DNA from: Rubinisphaera margarita
GTDB lineage: Bacteria > Planctomycetota > Planctomycetia > Planctomycetales > Planctomycetaceae
Assembly (NCBI RefSeq): GCF_022267515.1
Contig: NZ_JAKFGB010000012.1
Span: 806,001-870,000 of the forward strand
Direction: 5' to 3'
DNA: 64,000 nucleotides
In this document: in pieces, positions 18,056-26,137 of the stretch
Layout of the letters: each line of letters starts with the position of its first letter
Position numbering within the stretch: position 1 is the first letter of the stretch
Program-made: the position numbers and the translations under genes
Notes under the pieces: model-generated
The model's database searches: none
What the model was told of the DNA's origin: nothing
Seen by the model: the letters and a program-made list of their open reading frames with translations, nothing else

Positions 18056-18544
18056 TTAAGCGTTGGCGGCGGTATTAATCTTCTTGCTCAACTGCGTCAG
18101 ATTCTTGTCAGTCGTTTCCTCTTCATCGAGATTCTGCCCGAGCTCGGACTTGGCTGTGCGATAGCCGAGGAGTTCCGCCCAGGTACAGAGCGTTCCGTAG
18201 GTGGCGATTTCGTAGTGTTCGACCTTCTGGGCAGCTGCAATCAGCAGAGCATCCATGACTTCGGGATCCGCGTCGTGGCTCATCAGATCCTCGGCCTCTT
18301 CCAGAAGTCCGGCCATGGCTTCACATTTCTTGGCCCGAGCAGACTTCCCGGTGTCTTCGAACGCTTTCTCGACGCGCTCGACCTGTTTCTCGGTCTGCTG
18401 CAAATGGTCCTGAAAAGCTTTTTTCAATTCCTGTGAGGAAGCCTTCTTCGCCATCTTGGAGAGTGCTTTGGTCAGCTGTTTCTCTGCGCTGAGCACATCT
18501 CGGAGTTCATCATAGAATGCATCTTCCAGTGTCTTCATCGCCAT
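18056..18544 (-). CDS. DUF892 ferritin-like protein (YciF/YciE family)
   Basis: 162 residues. It is an all-helical four-helix-bundle protein of the ferritin-like DUF892 family. It opens with MKTLEDAFYDELRDVLSAEKQL and carries helices with the spaced Glu/His pattern (QKVEHYEIATYGTLCTWAELLG) that places metal-binding residues. Family members are osmotic- and general-stress proteins that bind a di-iron or similar centre. ATG 18544 was chosen because AGGAG lies eight bases upstream and the longer frame to 18610 adds unrelated sequence. It is transcribed toward the stress SDR gene, a common pairing. Confidence 0.88.
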   Translation of the reverse strand: MAMKTLEDAFYDELRDVLSAEKQLTKALSKMAKKASSQELKKAFQDHLQQTEKQVERVEKAFEDTGKSARAKKCEAMAGLLEEAEDLMSHDADPEVMDALLIAAAQKVEHYEIATYGTLCTWAELLGYRTAKSELGQNLDEEETTDKNLTQLSKKINTAANA

Positions 18545-18877
18545 CTCGGTATCTCCTGAGGATTCGTCGGAATGCGGGCGGTCTTGCCCGACTCGTTCCG
18601 AATGTTGCAAGAGTTATGCCGAAGGGGTTCCGCCGATCGCGGTTACAGGACTTCTCCCACCGCCCTGCGGATACCAGAGCCTTTCGAACAGTTCTGCAGG
18701 CCAAAGAACTCCTCTGGGGCCCGTGAGGAGGACCGATCGGCGGTTCGTGGCGGCGACAAGATTCTCGTCGGGACGATCAGGTAACGATCGTTCTGCGCTC
18801 GCTGCGATCAATGCATGGAATAGATAGCGGCAAGGCGTGCTGTCGTCCGGCGACGATGACGTTCACAGCCGATGGTG
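18545..18877. other. intergenic region upstream of the DUF892 gene
   Basis: About 330 bases between the DUF892 start and the end of the FAD/Rieske gene. Open frames here look like chance frames rich in Arg and Pro. On the minus strand GGAAC motifs occur upstream of DUF892 and could be an ECF-type -35, but no partner -10 is convincing. No strong hairpin was seen. Confidence 0.3.
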
Positions 18878-20401
18878 TCATCCAGGCGGCGGTGTGGTCT
18901 TCGGGGATAACGAAGTCAGATCGCGCGGCGGCGGGCCATAGAGCCTCGTTCCGTCGGCGGCGTATCGTCCTCCATGCACGGGACAGTCCCAGGTCTGAGC
19001 CGCCTGATTCCAGCGGACTACGCCTCCCAGATGCGAACAGATGGGACTGAGGCGGTGTTCGCAACCATCGAGATCGCGACAGATGGCCATACGGTGTCCG
19101 TCGACAAGGCCGACCGCTCCCTCGCCGGGAGCGAGCGATGAGCGATCGATAGGGGGAGCGGGAAGAATGCGCTGGGCGTAACTGGCGAGGGCCGGAAGCA
19201 GCTCGGATGCCACGCGAGGAAGACCAGCAAGAACAGACCGCCCCGGCATAAGATGGCTGTCGAGGTCAGATTTCTCTCCGGCGATTTGAGCAGCAATTAA
19301 AGTGGCCGCCGCCGTCCCCCAGGTCAGGCCGGCTCCCCGAAATCCGGCTGCGAGCCAGATCTTATCCCGGTGCGGAATCGGCCCGATGAATGGCAATCCG
19401 TCGGCGGGATCAAAGTACTCGCCACTCCACTCCGCGAGAATCTCCTCGACACGAAAGCGATCGGAGACATATTTTCTAAGCGTGTTTTTGCTTTCTTCCG
19501 GATGATTCGTCCCAGTGCGGTGATCGGCACCACCGACCATCAACAGTCGGGGGTCGCTGCTGTTGACCCTTCTGATGTAGTAGTACGGGGAGCGGTTATC
19601 CCAGAACAGCCCGTCCGGCTGATCCTCCTTCACGCGAACGACCAGGGCGTAGGACTGATACGCCGGAAGCTGGAGGTCCAGTCGCAGCACGTTGGTGTAG
19701 TTGCTGTGTACCGCACAGACGATGGCGTCGCTGAAGATCGCATGGGGACCTGCCCGGAGCGCGATACGATCGAACTCACCCCCGATCGTCACGTGAGTGT
19801 TCTCGAAAATTCGTCCGCCCGCTTTCACGACCCTCTCGGCGAGATCCTGCAGATAGGCATAGCTGTCAATTCTCGCCATGCCTTTGATGCGGTAACCGCA
19901 GGCTCCGTGGCGAATCGGCAGGTTCTCTTCCCAACTGGTTTCGAGCCCGAGTTGTCCGCAGAGCTCGCAATCGGTCTGCAACTGTTCGCGGTCTCGAATC
20001 GTTTCGCCGTAATGCCAGCCAGGCACGCGCTGAAAGTCGCAGCCCGATCCGGCTCTCTGTTCAATCTGATCGATCGCGCGGAGCCGAAGCTGAACCACTT
20101 CCCGGGCCACGGAAAGTTTCAACGTTTTCAGAAGGTTCGACGGCCCGTATTCCGGGTGAGCATCAAGATGTCCCGTACTTGCTCCGGTCGTTCCTGCGCC
20201 AATCAAAGACGCTTCAAAGACAGAAACCTGAAACCCGCGATCAAGAAGTTCGATGGCCGTGGAGAGGCCTGTGATCCCCGCACCCACGATCGCCACTTCG
20301 GTATAAAGATCGTCCGCCAGCCGATCGAACCGCTGGGTAAGCCCGGCAGAGCCGGTCGTGGGATCGCGGACCCAGAATGAGTGATGACTCGGGAGAGACA
20401 T
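18878..20401 (-). CDS. FAD-dependent oxidoreductase with C-terminal Rieske domain
   Basis: 507 residues. The N-terminal DAO-type FAD domain has the dinucleotide motif AIVGAGITGLSTA (about residues 37-49). It continues through a substrate region ending GAGLTWGTAAATLIA, which is the FAD-closing motif. A Rieske [2Fe-2S] domain occupies the last about 80 residues: CSHLGG and CPVHGGRY supply the Cys-x-His / Cys-x-x-His ligands. Such fusions are found in Gram-positive bacteria and planctomycetes, often annotated YhfW-like. The substrate is unknown. It follows the second SDR gene on the same strand, close enough (60 bases) to share a transcript. Confidence 0.87.
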   Translation of the reverse strand: MSLPSHHSFWVRDPTTGSAGLTQRFDRLADDLYTEVAIVGAGITGLSTAIELLDRGFQVSVFEASLIGAGTTGASTGHLDAHPEYGPSNLLKTLKLSVAREVVQLRLRAIDQIEQRAGSGCDFQRVPGWHYGETIRDREQLQTDCELCGQLGLETSWEENLPIRHGACGYRIKGMARIDSYAYLQDLAERVVKAGGRIFENTHVTIGGEFDRIALRAGPHAIFSDAIVCAVHSNYTNVLRLDLQLPAYQSYALVVRVKEDQPDGLFWDNRSPYYYIRRVNSSDPRLLMVGGADHRTGTNHPEESKNTLRKYVSDRFRVEEILAEWSGEYFDPADGLPFIGPIPHRDKIWLAAGFRGAGLTWGTAAATLIAAQIAGEKSDLDSHLMPGRSVLAGLPRVASELLPALASYAQRILPAPPIDRSSLAPGEGAVGLVDGHRMAICRDLDGCEHRLSPICSHLGGVVRWNQAAQTWDCPVHGGRYAADGTRLYGPPPRDLTSLSPKTTPPPG

Positions 20402-20416
20402 GAATGACCATTTGAC

Positions 20417-20449
20417 GGAGGCAGCGAAAACGGCTTTTGCTGTTCCTCC
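20417..20449 (-). terminator. hairpin downstream of the second SDR gene
   Basis: Arms GGAGGCAGC-G-AAAA and TTTTGCTG-TT-CCTCC form a stem of about 13 pairs with a one-base bulge, a two-base mismatch and the loop CGGC. It sits in the 60 bases between the SDR stop and the FAD/Rieske start. There is no run of T after the stem, so partial termination or processing is as likely as full termination. Confidence 0.4.
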
Positions 20450-20461
20450 CCTTCCATTAAT

Positions 20462-21253
20462 TTATCCCTGAAGGAGCGATTCAGCTCCATCAATCCAAAC
20501 GGGAGACCCTGTGATGTGGCCCGCTGCTTTACTGGCCAGGAATACGACCAGTTGGCCGACCTGCTCCGGTTTTCCCATCTCCCCGTGCGTCAGCGGGATC
20601 TTCCCTTCGGGAAATTCGACCGGCGTTTCGATTTCATCGAGATCACGCTTCTCCGTCTTCGCGTGAATGCCGGTGTCGAATGCTCCGGGACAGATCACGT
20701 TGACACGAATTCTGGACGGGGCGAGTTCCAGAGCCAGCATTTGTCCCAGCGCAAGTTGTCCCGCCTTGCTGGATGCATACGCCGAGGCCCCCTCGTTGCT
20801 GAAGACCCGCGTTCCGTTGACCGAAGAGAGAATCGCAATGCTCCCTCCGCCCGCATTGCGGAGATGAGGGACGGCGTAATGAACGGTGAGGAAAGAGCCG
20901 GTCAGATTGATGTCGATTGTTTTCTTCCATTCCTCGACGCAGATCTCGTCGACTGGCGCCCACGTTCCATTGATGCCGGCATTCACACAGACAGCAGTGA
21001 GCTTGCCCCACTTCTCGACGATCTGGTCGACAGCCGCCTTCATCTGCTCCGGGACGGTCACATCTCCCACGACTGCGAACCCTTCCCCGCCTGCTTCCTG
21101 GATCGAGTAAACCACCTCGCTGAGAGCATCCGCGTCGAGATCAGTGACTGCGACCCTGGCCCCTGAGCGAGCTGCTTCCAGAGCGATGGCGCGTCCGATC
21201 CCCGCCCCACCTCCGGTGACCCACATGACCTCATCATTAAGCTCAACGTGCAT
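20462..21253 (-). CDS. SDR family oxidoreductase
   Basis: 263 residues from ATG 21253, chosen because GGGAGGGAAG lies directly upstream; the frame remains open to 21424 without family sequence. The Rossmann motif is TGGGAGIGRAIA, with NAGING at the structural position, Ser in ILSSVNG and the active pair in YASSKAG. The C-terminus GSPVWIDGAESL is standard for classical SDRs. An Asp after the second strand (VTDLDAD) suggests NAD(H) preference. It probably acts on a small alcohol or ketone. The neighbouring FAD/Rieske gene may use the same pathway, but no substrate is implied by sequence. Confidence 0.85.
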   Translation of the reverse strand: MHVELNDEVMWVTGGGAGIGRAIALEAARSGARVAVTDLDADALSEVVYSIQEAGGEGFAVVGDVTVPEQMKAAVDQIVEKWGKLTAVCVNAGINGTWAPVDEICVEEWKKTIDINLTGSFLTVHYAVPHLRNAGGGSIAILSSVNGTRVFSNEGASAYASSKAGQLALGQMLALELAPSRIRVNVICPGAFDTGIHAKTEKRDLDEIETPVEFPEGKIPLTHGEMGKPEQVGQLVVFLASKAAGHITGSPVWIDGAESLLQG

Positions 21254-21401
21254 CTTCCCTCCCATACGAAAGCAGAATAATTTCCTCTCGCTCAGGATGA
21301 AGCAACTTCTGCGCCGGGGCGAAGAATCCACTGTTGCTGACCTGGACGGCCTGTGTTTCGTTAACGGCCCAGGGCTGGGAAAGATTGTGGTCTGCGCATA
21401 A

Positions 21402-21433
21402 AGAGAGCCCGTGGCAGCGACCACGGGCTCTCT
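21402..21433 (-). terminator. strong hairpin terminator of the glycosyltransferase gene
   Basis: A perfect 13-base stem (AGAGAGCCCGTGG / CCACGGGCTCTCT) has the six-base loop CAGCGA. It lies 14 bases beyond the glycosyltransferase stop. Read on the minus strand, the stem ends in TCTCTTTATG, so a short T-rich stretch follows, as expected of an intrinsic terminator. Confidence 0.7.
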
Positions 21434-21447
21434 GGTAGTTTGTCAGA

Positions 21448-22527
21448 TCAGGCGTCGATCTTGACGGTTTCCGGCTTCCAGCGACTCGAGCTCCCTTTGC
21501 CGTTCACGGCAATGGAATACTCCGAGCGGCGGTAGTTTTCCGTGTCTCGAGAAGCTCCGAGCATCTCTTCGTAAATCTCCTCGTATTCAACGGCCATATG
21601 GGCCAGTGAGAGACGGGTGAGAGCGGCGCTTCGGCAACGGGCGCGGTCGATGAGAAAGCATTCACGTAGCGCGCGAACCAAGTCTCTCGTGCTGTCGGCC
21701 CGGGCGAGGCGACCAACGTCGCGGGTCACCAACTCGCCAAGACCGTTCATGTCATAAGCGGCGACCGGAATTCCGCAACCGAGCGCTCGCCCCACGGCCA
21801 GTTCCGCAGCCAGGTCTTCCGGCGTGGTCACAATGCAGACCCGGGCCTGCGACAGGACAGCTCGCTCTTCATCCTCAAGCAATTCACCCAGGTACTGATC
21901 CTGCGTCTTGAGGCGAGGGGCGATGTGATGGTCGAAATATTCCTGGTCGACGATCGGTCCTACGATGTCAATCGGCATTCCCGCTTCGTACGCGGCATCG
22001 ATGGCATAATGGAGATTGTTCTCCGGCGTGATGTCCCCGCTCCAAAACGCTCGTCGACTGGGGGCGCGGAAGTCTTTTTTCCAGAAATCTGTTTCGACGC
22101 CGGGATGGATGACACGAGCGTCGCCTACTTTGTTATGCCAGAGATCAGCGTAGTGGTCGGAGATTGCGACGAAGCGGGTTTCGTGGTTGTGCCGCAATTC
22201 GTCGAGAGAGGTAACGTCAGCCGGTGGTTCAGCAAGTGTGACGATGACAGGACAATCCGCGACGTCCTGCCGATAGAACACGCGGGAGTCGGTGTCGAAT
22301 GTATGAAGCAGATCGATGTGGAGTTCTTCGAGCGCTCTTTCCTGTTCTGAAGTCGTTGCTGCAACCGGTTCGAAGCGGTCGCCCCCCACTTCATAGATGT
22401 CTTCGTTGCCGAAGAAGAGAACGTGATGTCCGCGATGGCTCAACTCGATCGCGTACGCTCTGGCAAGATGCTCGACCTCTTCTGAACCTTCCAGGGGTTC
22501 CACGGGCCCGTTCACTCCGATATTCAT
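21448..22527 (-). CDS. GT4-like glycosyltransferase (GT-B fold)
   Basis: 359 residues from ATG 22527. The upstream open frame to 22719 reads as noise and overlaps the divergent region. The N-terminal lobe shows SEEVEHLARAYAIELSHRGHHV, the usual acceptor-side helix. The C-terminal lobe has RAFWSGDITPENNLHYAIDA and the donor-site segment VTTPEDLAAELAVGRALGCGIPVAAYDMNGLGEL, where the expected E-x7-E element is changed (EDLAAELAVGRA). It probably transfers a nucleotide-sugar-derived residue to a small molecule or surface glycan. It stands alone, so the pathway is unknown. Confidence 0.75.
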   Translation of the reverse strand: MNIGVNGPVEPLEGSEEVEHLARAYAIELSHRGHHVLFFGNEDIYEVGGDRFEPVAATTSEQERALEELHIDLLHTFDTDSRVFYRQDVADCPVIVTLAEPPADVTSLDELRHNHETRFVAISDHYADLWHNKVGDARVIHPGVETDFWKKDFRAPSRRAFWSGDITPENNLHYAIDAAYEAGMPIDIVGPIVDQEYFDHHIAPRLKTQDQYLGELLEDEERAVLSQARVCIVTTPEDLAAELAVGRALGCGIPVAAYDMNGLGELVTRDVGRLARADSTRDLVRALRECFLIDRARCRSAALTRLSLAHMAVEYEEIYEEMLGASRDTENYRRSEYSIAVNGKGSSSRWKPETVKIDA

Positions 22528-22812
22528 GACCAACTCGAGACGATTTCGTACTTTCCGCCGGGCTTCAAGGCCCAGGCACGCTTCACTTGAACCGCGCCGA
22601 TCTGGCAGATGCCTTCTATCCATATTGTCGAGCAATCGCCATGCCATACTCCGCAGGACGCTTGGAGCGTGTCTTCGCAGGTCGCGACCGACCGAGAACC
22701 GAACAGCAAGCTCGCCCAACGATCAGGCCGTGCGTTCTCTGCTTTTCCTTGACCGGCGGTCGATTGCTGGTGAACGGCCCCCCAAGTACGATGACTTTCC
22801 GTTCGTGATCTT

Positions 22813-22846
22813 GTATTCAGACAGGCACCGTATTCAGGCAGGCACC
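22813..22846 (+). repeat. two 17-base tandem repeats abutting a start codon
   Basis: GTATTCAGACAGGCACC (22813-22829) is followed at once by GTATTCAGGCAGGCACC (22830-22846), one mismatch in 17. The second copy ends at the base before the ATG of the small membrane protein. It could be an operator, a leader RNA element or a slippage-prone spacer affecting translation. Confidence 0.7.
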
Positions 22847-23089
22847 ATGACCGACCCGCGCTCCCGGAGGCCGTCGAGGTTATCTGTCGCGCTCACGATC
22901 GGATTCGTCGTCTCGATTTTGATGGGCATCGGCCCCGGGGTGCTCCTTGTTAACCGTCCCGCCACGTTCCTTGGTCTTCCCCTGCTCTACGCCTGGGGCA
23001 TCTTCTGGTATCTGGTCATGGCGGTGATTGCGTTAGCGGCCTATCTCTTTATCTGGCAGGACGCCGCCGGGGGATCGCAGGGGGACTGA
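22847..23089 (+). CDS. DUF3311-like small membrane protein, symporter partner
   Basis: 80 residues with two hydrophobic segments (about 14-37 and 44-69) and a pattern typical of DUF3311 partners of sodium:solute symporters: PGVLLVNRPATFLGLPLLYAWG, then a W-rich second helix. ATG 22847 was taken; the frame is open upstream to 22526, but that part overlaps the glycosyltransferase start region and has no membrane-protein character. Its TGA is followed immediately by the symporter ATG. DUF3311 proteins commonly precede SSS genes and are thought to be an accessory subunit. Confidence 0.75.
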   Translation: MTDPRSRRPSRLSVALTIGFVVSILMGIGPGVLLVNRPATFLGLPLLYAWGIFWYLVMAVIALAAYLFIWQDAAGGSQGD

Positions 23090-24745
23090 ATGACGCTTGC
23101 ATTTCAGACGACCGTATCGTCGGAAATGGGAATGATTCCGGTTGTCGTTCTCATCGGTTATCTGTTCGTTCTGCTGCTCATCGGCTGGATTGGCTACAGG
23201 ACAAGCAAGTCCGGTGAAGAGGATTACTATCTCGCCGGACGCGGACAGGGGTGGCTGATTTCTTCGCTCACGATCATGGCGACGTTCTTCAGTTCGTTCG
23301 CTCTGCTCGGCGCGCCCGGCATGGTTTATCGGGAAGGCGTCGTTTTCGCGCTGGTCAGTTTGAATGTCCCGGTGGCCGGCTTCTGCATCTATCTGCTCGG
23401 AACGCGGATTCACGCCGCGGGGCAGGCTCGCGGATATGTCACTCAGGCCGACATGCTCTGCCGATATTATGGCTCTCCTGTCCTGCTCAGACTCCTGATC
23501 GTGCTTGTCGGCATTATGTTCACGATGCCTTACGTGATGATGCAGCTGAAAGCCGGCGGCGAGTTGACAGCCGTCCTCTTTCCAACGACCGCGCATTCTT
23601 TTGAGATCGGAGCGATCGTCCTTTCATGCATTACGGCCGTCTATATCATGGTTGGAGGCATGCGGAGTGTGGCGTGGACCGACGCCTTGCAGTGTCTGCT
23701 GTTGACGTCCGGAATGATGCTGGCTGGTATCGCGATGGTTTCCGTGCTGGGAGGCTGGACCAGTTTTGCCAGATCCCTGACGCAGTTGCCGGATTCGTCG
23801 CTGACACTGCCGGGCAACACCGGCTTCTGGACCTTGCCGAGACTGATGAGTGTCTGCCTGTTGATGCCCATCGGCGGGATAATCCAGCCGGCACAGTGGA
23901 TGCGATTCTATTCCGCGAAAGACCGCAAGACGCTGATGCGGAGCGCGTTGATCTTCATTGTTCTGCTCACGGGCTGCTTTCTACTTGGCATTATGCTTGT
24001 CGGACTGGGCGGGCAAGTGCTCTATCCGCTGCAGATCGACGAAGCCGGAGTCCGTCCCCACCCCGAGATCGGCAATTACGATCAAATCCTGGTGGTGGTG
24101 ATGAGAGATCAGCTTCCCCAACTGCTGGGCGATCAGTTCGGCTATCTTCTCGCTTCAATTCTGATCGTGGCAATTATGGCCGCGGCGATGAGCACCGCAG
24201 ACAGCAATCTGCACGCGTTGAGCGCGCTGATTACTCGTGATGTTTACGATCAGTTTCTACGTCCGCGGGCGACGGAGCGGGAACGCGTCTGGGTCGGACG
24301 GCTGGTCATTCTGGCGGCCACATTCCTCGCCCTCGTTGTCGTGATCGGCGGGTCTCGACCCGAAAGCTCTCTGAGCGGCTTCATGGAAATGATTGTCGGA
24401 CTGGCGCTGTTTGCGGTCGCATTCAGCGTCCAGTTGCTTCCGATGACGATCGATGTCCTGTTTATTCGCCGGGGGACCAGGACCGGTGCGTGCGTCGGCT
24501 TGATCATCGGCCTGCTGTGGGCAATGGCGTTCACGAGCCTGTTTCCTCCCCTCGTCAACGCGCTGGGGGTGCCCGGCAGCCAGTCGCTCTTGAACGCGAT
24601 TGCGGCAGCGAAATCCCTGCTGCCCGTGGATGCCTCGGCGTGGGGGCTGATCCCCAATCTTCTCGTCTTCGTGCTCATGAGCCTGTTCACGAAGCCGGTT
24701 CCTGCCGAGCGGAAGCTGGAGTTCGCGACCGACATGAATGCGTGA
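23090..24745 (+). CDS. sodium:solute symporter (SSS family)
   Basis: 551 residues with about 13 membrane helices. SSS hallmarks include YYLAGRGQGW after the first helix, the Na+-site helix region FFSSFALLGAPGMVYREGV, GYVTQADMLCRYYGSP, and IMAAAMSTADSNLHALSALITRDVY, the family's TM8 signature with the Na2-site Ser/Thr residues. It would import a solute with Na+. The closest named subgroups include PanF- and YhjB-like carriers, and the DUF3311 partner supports this type. The substrate is not identifiable. It converges on the sigma-54 activator gene. Confidence 0.9.
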   Translation: MTLAFQTTVSSEMGMIPVVVLIGYLFVLLLIGWIGYRTSKSGEEDYYLAGRGQGWLISSLTIMATFFSSFALLGAPGMVYREGVVFALVSLNVPVAGFCIYLLGTRIHAAGQARGYVTQADMLCRYYGSPVLLRLLIVLVGIMFTMPYVMMQLKAGGELTAVLFPTTAHSFEIGAIVLSCITAVYIMVGGMRSVAWTDALQCLLLTSGMMLAGIAMVSVLGGWTSFARSLTQLPDSSLTLPGNTGFWTLPRLMSVCLLMPIGGIIQPAQWMRFYSAKDRKTLMRSALIFIVLLTGCFLLGIMLVGLGGQVLYPLQIDEAGVRPHPEIGNYDQILVVVMRDQLPQLLGDQFGYLLASILIVAIMAAAMSTADSNLHALSALITRDVYDQFLRPRATERERVWVGRLVILAATFLALVVVIGGSRPESSLSGFMEMIVGLALFAVAFSVQLLPMTIDVLFIRRGTRTGACVGLIIGLLWAMAFTSLFPPLVNALGVPGSQSLLNAIAAAKSLLPVDASAWGLIPNLLVFVLMSLFTKPVPAERKLEFATDMNA

Positions 24746-24751
24746 AGCATT

Positions 24752-24787
24752 CGCGGTTATCCCGCGGGGTACTCCACTCTAGTGGAG
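24752..24787. terminator. paired hairpins between convergent genes
   Basis: CGCGG-TTATC-CCGCG (24752-24766) is followed by CTCCACT-CT-AGTGGAG (24772-24787). The second includes the activator gene's stop codon. Their position between two convergent genes suggests a bidirectional stop, although there are no long T-tracts. Confidence 0.4.
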
Positions 24788-26137
24788 GCTGTAGCGACCC
24801 ATTTTGTAATGGAGTGTCCGTACACTGACCCCGAGCCGCCTGGCCGTCTTCTCCCGATGATACTCGCAGGCTTCGAGCGCATTGATGATCGCGTTTCGCT
24901 CGCACTCCTCGACGGACTCCGCCAGTGTCACCAGCGGCGCTGCTCGAGAGTTTCGCGGGAACAGCTCCTGCGGCAGATCCTTCGCGTGGATAACATCGTC
25001 GGTTAATGTGACCACGAGTCGCTCCATGACATTGCGAAGCTGTCGCACGTTTCCGGGCCAGTGGGCGGCGGCAAGTGATTGCATCGCTTCCGAGGCGACC
25101 TGTTTTGAGGGGCGATTGTGTCGCTCGCAGAAATGCCGGAGGAAGTGCTCCACCAGCAGCGGGATGTCCTCTCTTCGCTGTCGCAAGGAAGGAATCTGAA
25201 TCGGAATCACGTTGAGTCGATAATAGAGATCCTCGCGAAATGTTCCATCGTCGATCAGATCCTGAACCGACTTGTTGGTCGCCGAGATGATACGAACGTC
25301 CGTTTCCTGCATCCCTTCTCCGCCGACTCGTGAATAGAGTCGCGATTCCAGCACCCGCAACAGATCAACCTGACTCTTCGACGACATCTCGGTCACTTCA
25401 TCGAGAAACAGCGTGCCCCCCTGGGCCTGCTCAAAGCAACCGGGCTTCTGCCGGATCGCGCCGGTGAAGGCTCCTTTCTCGTGTCCGAACAACTCACTCT
25501 CAAGCAAACTTTCCGGCATGGCTCCGAGGTTGACGGCGATGAACGGGCCGTCGCTGCGATCGCTGAGATCGTGAAGGGCGCGGGCGATGAGTTCCTTGCC
25601 GGTGCCGCTCTCCCCCTGGATCATTACCGTGGCTTCTGTGGCGGCGACCTGTCGGACCTGGCGGAACACGTCCTGCATCGCCGCACAACTGCCGATGATC
25701 TTTGAGATCTCCCCCGCATTGGCCAGTTGGTTTCTCAGTCGCTGATTTTCCAGCCGCAACAGATAATGGTCTCGCGCTTTGCGCACCTGCTGTCGAACCA
25801 GATTCAGGTCGAGAGGTTTGCCGATGAAGTCAAAGGCTCCCGCCCGCATCGCCTCGACGGCGGTTTCGACGGTTCCATGAGCGGTGATGACAATGACGGC
25901 TGTTTGAGGGCGAGAGTAGAGAATCTTCCGGACGAGCTGGATGCCGTCCATACTGGAGTTGAGTCGGACGTCGGCGATTACGAGATCGAACTTTTGACGT
26001 TCGAACTTGCTGAGCGCTTCGTCGGCATCACCGGCCGTATCGAGCAGATCCGCTTCCGTGGCGAGCCCCTTGGCCAGTCCGGAACGGATATTCGGTTCGT
26101 CATCGACGATCAGAACGCCGAAATCGGTGGCTTTCAT
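24779..26137 (-). CDS. NtrC-family sigma-54-dependent response regulator
   Basis: 452 residues. The receiver has DDE at 12-14, phospho-acceptor Asp56 and Lys107 (FIGKPLD). The AAA+ domain has Walker A GESGTGKE (175-182), the sigma-54 contact loop GAFTGA (222-227) and Walker B GTLFLDE (241-247). A Fis-type helix-turn-helix ends the protein (REKTARRLGVSVRTLHYKM). All three modules are intact, so it should activate an RNA polymerase-sigma-54 promoter. It overlaps the upstream sensor kinase gene by four bases (ATGA). A matching -24/-12 promoter and dyads lie in front of the divergent dabA gene, making that operon the predicted target. Confidence 0.94.
   Translation of the reverse strand: MKATDFGVLIVDDEPNIRSGLAKGLATEADLLDTAGDADEALSKFERQKFDLVIADVRLNSSMDGIQLVRKILYSRPQTAVIVITAHGTVETAVEAMRAGAFDFIGKPLDLNLVRQQVRKARDHYLLRLENQRLRNQLANAGEISKIIGSCAAMQDVFRQVRQVAATEATVMIQGESGTGKELIARALHDLSDRSDGPFIAVNLGAMPESLLESELFGHEKGAFTGAIRQKPGCFEQAQGGTLFLDEVTEMSSKSQVDLLRVLESRLYSRVGGEGMQETDVRIISATNKSVQDLIDDGTFREDLYYRLNVIPIQIPSLRQRREDIPLLVEHFLRHFCERHNRPSKQVASEAMQSLAAAHWPGNVRQLRNVMERLVVTLTDDVIHAKDLPQELFPRNSRAAPLVTLAESVEECERNAIINALEACEYHREKTARRLGVSVRTLHYKMGRYSLH

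Noticed and set aside
22526..22846. Upstream extension of the DUF3311-like frame
   Set aside because: Arg-rich noise lying opposite the glycosyltransferase start; the real protein begins after the tandem repeat.
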